Assembly: GCF_003325755.1 (NCBI RefSeq)
Contig: NZ_QORI02000005.1
Span: 1-64,000, forward strand
Direction of reading: 5' to 3'
DNA: 64,000 nucleotides
Source: Pseudomonas sp. SST3
Lineage (GTDB): Bacteria > Pseudomonadota > Gammaproteobacteria > Pseudomonadales > Pseudomonadaceae
Shown here: positions 52,844-64,000 of the stretch, one piece after another
Numbering within the stretch: position 1 is the stretch's first letter
How the letters are laid out: each line of letters begins with the position of its first letter
The notes under the pieces: generated by a model
Told to the model about the DNA's origin: nothing
What the model saw: only the letters and a program-made list of their open reading frames with translations
Databases searched by the model: none
Program-made: the position numbers and the translations under genes

Positions 52844-53413
52844 ATGGCGGACGAGCAGAACCTGGAAAACCAGATCCCTGAAGAGAACGAGAGCGCCCAA
52901 GCTGAAGTCACCGAAGATCTGACTGCCCGTGTGCAGTCTCTTGAGGAGCAACTCGCGGCGGCGCAGGATCAGTCCCTGAGAGTGGCGGCGGAACTGCAGA
53001 ATATTCGACGTCGTGCCGAACAGGATGTTGAGAAGGCACACAAGTTTGCGCTGGAGAAGTTCGCAGGCGACCTGCTGGCCGTCGCTGACAGCCTGGAGCG
53101 CGGGCTCGAGCTGTCGAGCCCGGATGACGAAGCCGTCAAGCCGATGCGCGAGGGCGTGGAGCTGACGCTCAAGCTGCTTATCGACACCCTGGCGCGGCAT
53201 CAGCTGGTGCCGGTCGACCCACAGGGCGAGCCCTTCAACCCCGAGCATCACCAGGCCATGGCCATGGAAGAAAGCACCCATGCCGAGCCGGGCAGCGTGC
53301 TCAAAGTATTCCAGAAGGGCTACCTGCTGAACGGTCGTCTGCTGCGTCCGGCGATGGTGGTGGTCAGCAAGGCGCCAGCAGAAACCCCGCCTTCGATTGA
53401 TGAGAAGGCTTGA
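52844..53413 (+). CDS. grpE: GrpE, nucleotide exchange factor
   Basis: The protein has 189 residues. An acidic N-terminus and a long coiled coil ([34 protein letters not shown]) precede the beta-wing domain ([40 protein letters not shown]). GAGGA stands before ATG 52844. It exchanges nucleotide on DnaK and is the first gene of a heat-shock cluster under the sigma-32 promoter at 52763. Confidence 0.96.
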   Translation: MADEQNLENQIPEENESAQAEVTEDLTARVQSLEEQLAAAQDQSLRVAAELQNIRRRAEQDVEKAHKFALEKFAGDLLAVADSLERGLELSSPDDEAVKPMREGVELTLKLLIDTLARHQLVPVDPQGEPFNPEHHQAMAMEESTHAEPGSVLKVFQKGYLLNGRLLRPAMVVVSKAPAETPPSIDEKA

Positions 53414-53508
53414 ATTCCGGCTACTGACCCCCATCTGGTAGCCAAGCGTTTTTGTGTTACCCGCAGCCGGTAAACAGGCGCGGACCAATCAAGTTCGGAG
53501 AGAAGCAC

Positions 53509-55422
<1,914 letters not shown>

Positions 55423-55591
55423 GCTGCGGCTTATGGCCCCCATGACTTGGGGGAAAGCAGCGACCATATCGTTGTCGCTGCCTTCGCTCCGACCCGCAAC
55501 GGCAATGCCGCGGCGGGCTTGATCGCCGCGCGGGGGCTTGCTCCCGCGTCGGCGTGTCTGGAGGGTACGAATTTGAAGGTTCAGGAAATTT

Positions 55592-56719
55592 ATGGCCAAA
55601 CGTGACTATTACGAAGTGCTGGGTGTCGAGCGCGGCGCTAGCGAGACGGAGCTAAAAAAAGCTTATCGGCGCCTTGCGATGAAGCATCATCCGGACCGTA
55701 ATCCCGGAGACAAAGCCGCCGAAGACGCGTTCAAGGAAGCCAACGAGGCTTACGAAGTACTGTCCGATGCGAGCAAGCGTCAGGCCTACGACCAGTACGG
55801 TCACGCCGGCGTCGACCCGCAAATGGGTGCGGGAGCGGGCGGCGCTTATGGCGGCGCCAACTTCTCCGACATCTTCGGCGATGTATTCAGCGATTTCTTT
55901 ACCGGCGCCCGCGGCAGCTCCCGTGGCGGTGCCCAGCGCGGCAGCGATCTGCGTTACACCCTGGAGCTGGATCTGGAGGAGGCTGTGCGTGGCACGACGG
56001 TGACCATCCGCGTGCCGACGCTGGTCGAGTGCAAGACCTGCGATGGTTCGGGTGCGAAGAAGGGCACCAGCCCGGTCACCTGTACCACGTGCGGCGGTAT
56101 CGGTCAGGTGCGCATGCAGCAGGGCTTTTTCTCGGTACAGCAGACCTGCCCGCGCTGCCATGGCAGCGGCAAGATGATCTCCGATCCCTGTGGCAGTTGC
56201 CATGGTCAGGGTCGCGTCGAAGAGCAGAAGACGCTGTCGGTCAAGGTTCCGCCGGGCGTCGACACAGGCGACCGTATCCGTCTGACTGGTGAGGGTGAGG
56301 CGGGTGCTCAGGGCGGCCCGGCTGGTGATCTCTATGTCGTGGTCAACGTGCGTGAGCATCCGATCTTCCAGCGCGATGGCAAGCATCTGTATTGCGAGGT
56401 GCCGATCAGCTTCGCTGACGCAGCGTTAGGCGGCGAACTGGAGGTTCCGACGCTGGATGGTCGGGTCAAACTGAAAATTCCCGAGGGCACCCAGACCGGC
56501 AAGCAGTTCCGCCTGCGCGGCAAGGGCGTCGCACCGGTGCGCGGCGGCGCTGCCGGTGATTTGCTGTGTCGTGTCGCGGTGGAGACGCCGGTAAACCTGG
56601 GCAAGCGCCAGCGCGAGCTGCTCGACGAGTTCCGCAAGACGTTGCAGAGCGACAGTTCCCACTCGCCCAAGGCCAGCGGCTGGTTCGAGGGTATGAAGCG
56701 CTTTTTCGGCGACCTTTAA
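55592..56719 (+). CDS. dnaJ: DnaJ, Hsp40 co-chaperone
   Basis: The protein has 375 residues. The J domain has the HPD triad ([11 protein letters not shown]), followed by a Gly-rich linker ([17 protein letters not shown]) and a four-repeat zinc region with CxxCxGxG motifs ([32 protein letters not shown]). It stimulates DnaK ATPase. The 170-bp gap after dnaK has two GC-rich hairpins but no clear own heat-shock promoter. Confidence 0.97.
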   Translation: MAKRDYYEVLGVERGASETELKKAYRRLAMKHHPDRNPGDKAAEDAFKEANEAYEVLSDASKRQAYDQYGHAGVDPQMGAGAGGAYGGANFSDIFGDVFSDFFTGARGSSRGGAQRGSDLRYTLELDLEEAVRGTTVTIRVPTLVECKTCDGSGAKKGTSPVTCTTCGGIGQVRMQQGFFSVQQTCPRCHGSGKMISDPCGSCHGQGRVEEQKTLSVKVPPGVDTGDRIRLTGEGEAGAQGGPAGDLYVVVNVREHPIFQRDGKHLYCEVPISFADAALGGELEVPTLDGRVKLKIPEGTQTGKQFRLRGKGVAPVRGGAAGDLLCRVAVETPVNLGKRQRELLDEFRKTLQSDSSHSPKASGWFEGMKRFFGDL

Positions 56720-56772
56720 CTCGGTGGCGGGCTGCGGGCGAAAGGCCTGGAAAGGCGCCTCCTGCAGCTTGA

Positions 56773-57603
<831 letters not shown>

Positions 57604-57672
57604 GAAGGCTGTCGCCTGGCGCTCGGATGGATTTCGGCTAGACCTGAAAGGGCCTTTTCTGTAAGCTTCCCG

Positions 57673-57692
57673 TTTTAGTGTGTCCACTAAAA
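57673..57692 (+). other. Small hairpin before the dapB terminator
   Basis: TTTTAGTG-TGTC-CACTAAAA is an 8-bp AT-rich stem 23 bp before the dapB terminator. It might be a weak pausing or processing signal. No leader peptide with an obvious regulatory codon run was noticed. Confidence 0.4.
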
Positions 57693-57714
57693 GTTGCGCA
57701 GAAATGACTCAAAT

Positions 57715-57753
57715 AAAAAGCGGGATGACCTTCACACGTCATCCCGCTTTTTT
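57715..57753. terminator. Terminator between dapB and carA
   Basis: AAAAAGCGGGATGAC-N8-GTCATCCCGCTTTTT is a 15-bp perfect stem ending in T6 on the plus strand. It ends dapB transcription only 42 bp before carA, so carA needs a start downstream or overlapping, or readthrough. An attenuator role is possible. Confidence 0.88.
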
Positions 57754-57794
57754 ACAATCTGCGCCTGCTTCAGCCTTGATCTTTGGGAGGTCTC

Positions 57795-58943
57795 TTGACT
57801 AAGCCAGCCCTTACGCCAGCCATTTTGGCCCTTGCCGATGGCAGTATCTTTCGCGGCGAATCCATCGGCGCCGATGGGCAAACCGTTGGTGAGGTGGTGT
57901 TCAACACCGCCATGACCGGCTATCAGGAAATCCTCACCGATCCTTCCTATGCCAAACAGATCGTCACCCTGACGTATCCGCATGTTGGCAATACCGGCAC
58001 CACACCGGAAGATGCCGAGTCCTGGAAAGTCTGGGCCGCCGGCCTGGTGATCCGCGACCTGCCGCTGACTTCGAGCAGCTGGCGTGAAAAGCAGTCGCTG
58101 CCTGAATACCTCAAAGCCAACGGTACCGTGGCGATCGCGGGTATCGATACCCGTCGATTGACCCGCATTCTTCGCGAGAAGGGCGCCCAGGATGGTTGCA
58201 TCCTTGCTGGGGATGATGCGACCGAAGAAAAAGCGCTGGAGCTGGCGCGCAGCTTTCCTGGGCTCAAGGGCATGGACCTGGCCAAGGAAGTCAGCGTCAA
58301 AGAGGCTTACGAGTGGCGGTCGAGCGTTTGGTGCCTGAAAGAGGACGGCCACGCCGAGATCCCGGCCAGCGAGCTGCCCTACCATGTCGTGGCTTTCGAT
58401 TACGGTGTCAAGTACAACATCCTGCGCATGTTGGTCGCCCGCGGCTGCCGCCTTACCGTGCTGCCGGCCCAGGCTACCGCTAGCGATGCCCTGGCGTTGA
58501 AGCCGGACGGTGTGTTTCTGGCCAACGGCCCGGGTGACCCTGAACCATGCGACTACGCGATCAAGGCGATCCAGGAGATCCTGGAAACCGATATCCCGGT
58601 GTTCGGCATCTGCCTCGGCCACCAACTTCTGGCACTCGCCTCCGGCGCCACGACGGTGAAGATGCCTAATGGGCACCACGGCGCCAACCACCCGGTACAG
58701 GATCTGGACACTGGCGTGGTGATGATCACCAGCCAGAACCATGGCTTCGCTGTAGACGAGGCCAGCCTGCCGAGTAACCTGCGTGCGACGCACAAGTCGC
58801 TGTTCGACGGCACCTTGCAAGGCATCGAGCGCACCGACAAAGTCGCCTTCAGCTTCCAGGGGCATCCCGAAGCGAGTCCCGGGCCGCATGATGTGGCGCC
58901 GCTGTTCGACCGCTTCATCGATGCCATGGCCAAGCGCCGCTAA
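57795..58943 (+). CDS. carA: CarA, carbamoyl-phosphate synthase small subunit
   Basis: The protein has 382 residues. The TTG at 57795 ([20 protein letters not shown]) is chosen because GGGAGG sits 57785-57790, 4 bases before; an earlier TTG at 57783 overlaps that ribosome site. The class-I glutaminase domain has the nucleophile in [15 protein letters not shown] and the His/Glu pair in [10 protein letters not shown]. It provides ammonia to CarB for arginine and pyrimidine synthesis. It lies 30 bp before carB. Confidence 0.97.
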   Translation: MTKPALTPAILALADGSIFRGESIGADGQTVGEVVFNTAMTGYQEILTDPSYAKQIVTLTYPHVGNTGTTPEDAESWKVWAAGLVIRDLPLTSSSWREKQSLPEYLKANGTVAIAGIDTRRLTRILREKGAQDGCILAGDDATEEKALELARSFPGLKGMDLAKEVSVKEAYEWRSSVWCLKEDGHAEIPASELPYHVVAFDYGVKYNILRMLVARGCRLTVLPAQATASDALALKPDGVFLANGPGDPEPCDYAIKAIQEILETDIPVFGICLGHQLLALASGATTVKMPNGHHGANHPVQDLDTGVVMITSQNHGFAVDEASLPSNLRATHKSLFDGTLQGIERTDKVAFSFQGHPEASPGPHDVAPLFDRFIDAMAKRR

Positions 58944-58973
58944 GCCCGCCGAGCACAGAATTCGAGAGAGACC

Positions 58974-62191
<3,218 letters not shown>

Positions 62192-62195
<4 letters not shown>

Positions 62196-62668
62196 CTAAA
62201 TACCCAATGACTGTCCAGGGCGCGCGCGCCCTGGAGGAAGAACTGAAGCATCTGAAAACCGAACTGCGTCCGCAGATCACGCAGGCCATTGCCGAGGCGC
62301 GTGAGCTAGGGGATCTGAAGGAAAACGCTGAATACCATGCAGCCCGAGAGCAGCAAGGAATGGTTGAAGCGCGCATTCGTGACATCGAAGGCCGGCTGCA
62401 GAACGCGCAGGTCATTGATGTGGCCAGCATTCCGCATACTGGCAAGGTGATCTTCGGTACGACGGTGGATATCGCTAACGTCGATACGGATGAAACCGTG
62501 ACGTACCAGATCGTCGGGGATGATGAATCGGACATCAAGCGTGGCAAATTGTCGGTCAGCTCTCCAATCGCCCGTGCTTTGGTGGGTAAGGAAGTCGGAG
62601 ATGTGGTGGCGGTGAAGACGCCCAGTGGCTTGATCGAGTACGAGATCGTCGAGGTTCGTCATATCTGA
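62192..62668 (+). CDS. greA: GreA, transcript cleavage factor
   Basis: The protein has 158 residues. The N-terminal coiled coil with acidic tip ([18 protein letters not shown]) and C-terminal FKBP-like domain ([40 protein letters not shown]) are complete. It rescues backtracked RNA polymerase. It is translationally coupled to carB. Confidence 0.97.
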
Positions 62669-62678
62669 CCATCGGCCA

Positions 62679-63077
62679 ATGCGAGCAGGTGTGATCAGTT
62701 GGCAGCTGGCCCAGACATTCTGGGTCGGCGGCCTCTGGCTATTGCAGTTCGTGATGCTGCCGGCGTTGGCGAAAATCGGCCTGGCGCCGCTGCTGATCGA
62801 AGAGATCGCTGGCAGCCTGAGGCCCTTGTTGGTGGGCTTTGCTGCGTTTTGTGTGGTACTTCAGGCGGTCGTGCTGATTCAGCTCAACGGCTTTCGCAGC
62901 CTGTGGAAGGATTTGCGCGGGCAGTTGCTCTTGTCGGTGCTGCTGCTTGCCGCAAGTTATTTCGCGGTGCAGACCGGAGTCGTCGAGTCACCCTATTGGC
63001 TGGCCTTCAGTTACTTGGTGATGGGGTTGTGCGGGCTGATTCTGGTGCTGCAGGTCGCTCCCGGGCGGGAGCGATAG
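62679..63077 (+). CDS. Small membrane protein, DUF4149-like
   Basis: The protein has 132 residues and four hydrophobic helices. It starts at ATG 62679, 10 bp after greA (MRAGVISWQLAQTFWVGGLW). The pattern (QTFWVGGLWLLQFVMLPALA, LVGFAAFCVVLQAVVLIQLN) matches DUF4149/TMEM205-like proteins. It is probably an inner-membrane protein of unknown role, co-transcribed with greA and convergent with yhbY. Confidence 0.8.
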   Translation: MRAGVISWQLAQTFWVGGLWLLQFVMLPALAKIGLAPLLIEEIAGSLRPLLVGFAAFCVVLQAVVLIQLNGFRSLWKDLRGQLLLSVLLLAASYFAVQTGVVESPYWLAFSYLVMGLCGLILVLQVAPGRER

Positions 63078-63103
63078 CGGAAATACGATGGGCTGCGGAT
63101 AGC

Positions 63104-63415
63104 TCAGCCCTGAAAGCGATGCACGTTCGACAATTGCTTGTTTACTTTTGGGTTTTTGCGGTAAATCAGCGCCATCTTGCCGATGGACTGGACCAATTCG
63201 CAGCCACCAATTTTGCAGAGTTCTTCCATCACAGCCCGTCGATCGTCGCGTTCGGTAATCCGAAGTTGTACCTTGATCAGTTCGTGATCGCTCAATGCGC
63301 GCTCCAGTTCGGCTTGGACACCTTCGGTCAGACCGTTCTCCGACACGATCAAGACCGGCTTCAGATGATGGCCGATGGATTTGTACTGTTTCTTCTGCTC
63401 GTTAGTGAGCGGCAT
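63104..63415 (-). CDS. yhbY: YhbY, RNA-binding CRM-domain protein
   Basis: The protein has 103 residues and is one CRM domain (KQYKSIGHHLKPVLIVSENG LTEGVQAELERALSDHELI, with IGKMALIYRKNP). It associates with pre-50S ribosomal particles in other bacteria. It is divergent from rlmE, 80 bp apart. Confidence 0.94.
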   Translation of the reverse strand: MPLTNEQKKQYKSIGHHLKPVLIVSENGLTEGVQAELERALSDHELIKVQLRITERDDRRAVMEELCKIGGCELVQSIGKMALIYRKNPKVNKQLSNVHRFQG

Positions 63416-63495
63416 AATTCGACCCTTGCGTCAGAACTTGAAAACGGCGGCTAGTGTAACTGACACGCCCTGAGCCGCACAGATGAGGTATCAGC

Positions 63496-64000
63496 TTGGC
63501 ACGCTCCAAGACCAGCCCGCGTTGGCTGAAAGAACATTTCGACGACCCCTATGTGAAGATGGCGCAGCGCGACGGCTATCGGTCCCGAGCAAGCTACAAG
63601 CTGCTCGAGATTCAGGAAAAGGATCGCATCCTGCGGCCGGGCATGACCGTAGTCGATCTCGGGGCCGCGCCAGGGGGATGGTCCCAGGTCACCAGCAGGG
63701 TCATCGGCGATCGAGGGCGGCTGATCGCATCCGATATCCTGCCGATGGACAGTATCGCGGACGTGACCTTCGTGCTCGGGGACTTCACGGAGGATGCAGT
63801 GTTCGCCGAGATTCTCCATGCGATCGGTGAAACGCAGGTCGACCTTGTGATTTCCGATATGGCCCCCAATATGAGTGGAGTGAAGGTTGCTGACCAGGCG
63901 CGGGCGATGTTTCTCTGCGAGTTGGCCCTGGATCTGGCGATGCGGGTGCTGCGCCCGGGTGGCGACTTCCTGATCAAGATCTTTCAAGGAGAAGGCTTCG
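63496..64000 (+). CDS. rlmE: RlmE (FtsJ/RrmJ), 23S rRNA 2'-O-methyltransferase, partial
   Basis: The gene starts at TTG 63496 behind GAGGT (63485-63489) and runs off the right edge. 168 residues are visible, out of about 207 expected. SAM-binding motifs are [14 protein letters not shown] (near residue 53) and [16 protein letters not shown], which includes the catalytic Asp. The conserved Lys of [17 protein letters not shown] is at the edge. It methylates U2552 in the ribosomal A loop. It is divergent from yhbY; the expected next gene (ftsH) is outside. Confidence 0.95.
   Translation, partial: MARSKTSPRWLKEHFDDPYVKMAQRDGYRSRASYKLLEIQEKDRILRPGMTVVDLGAAPGGWSQVTSRVIGDRGRLIASDILPMDSIADVTFVLGDFTEDAVFAEILHAIGETQVDLVISDMAPNMSGVKVADQARAMFLCELALDLAMRVLRPGGDFLIKIFQGEGF

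Overview
The window comes from a Pseudomonas-type gammaproteobacterium, most like the P. stutzeri (Stutzerimonas) group. The right part carries the usual pseudomonad order smpB, ratA-rnfH, bamE, fur, recN, grpE-dnaK-dnaJ, dapB, carA-carB-greA, a small membrane gene, yhbY and rlmE, preceded by an lldR / lldP-lldD-dld lactate locus. The tmRNA gene (minus strand, 40297-40675) encodes the tag ANDDNYEGYALAA. No coordinates or names were checked against a database.

Everything left of the tmRNA looks like accessory DNA. Two tyrosine recombinases (36326-40198) abut the tmRNA 3' end, so this is read as the right end of an ssrA-integrated genomic island that runs past the left edge of the window. From left to right the accessory region holds: (a) 1-6.7 kb, a decaying cluster of a broken WYL-domain repressor, a Sel1-repeat gene, a frameshifted unknown gene, a possible RES/ADP-ribosyltransferase-like gene and a truncated recC. 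Four copies of the 19-bp operator TGCGACA-N5-TGTCGCA tie it together, one ahead of each transcription unit. (b) 6.9-9.0 kb, a gene of unknown function with a strong LexA box upstream, and a DUF4145-like/Sel1/SEC-C protein. (c) 9.4-21.5 kb, a metabolic and regulatory block: two EamA exporters, Lrp, AraC, a carboxymuconolactone decarboxylase/glutaredoxin pair, a monooxygenase, LysR with a quinone oxidoreductase, an MRJP-like secreted protein, an OpuAC-like binding protein, a nitroreductase, and an acuI-like reductase with its TetR regulator. (d) 21.6-22.8 kb, an IS3-family element with a nonsense mutation in orfB. (e) 23.1-27.4 kb, a two-gene candidate defence module: a TrlF-like PHP plus SMC-type ATPase followed by a HEPN/TOPRIM-type nuclease. 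(f) 27.5-32.0 kb, a nickel/cobalt efflux locus (CsoR/RcnR-type repressor, RcnA-type exporter, HupE and partners). (g) 32.2-34.9 kb, a chromate operon (chrB, chrA, rhodanese). (h) 34.9-36.3 kb, a gene-free stretch with an array of about 21-bp repeats and a nested inverted-repeat element. (i) the two integrases, one behind a LexA box.

Four themes link these genes. DNA damage: LexA boxes precede the 6962-7396 gene, the 36326 integrase and recN, and the WYL-type operators precede recC. Metal and oxyanion stress is covered by the RcnR/RcnA, HupE and ChrBA genes. Lactate use is under an FCD GntR regulator with a perfect operator. Decay is frequent in the accessory half, including the WYL regulator, unknown gene X, recC, a second Sel1 copy, the decarboxylase gene, a lactonase remnant and IS3 orfB. 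Several frameshifts fall at G-runs, so some could be assembly errors.
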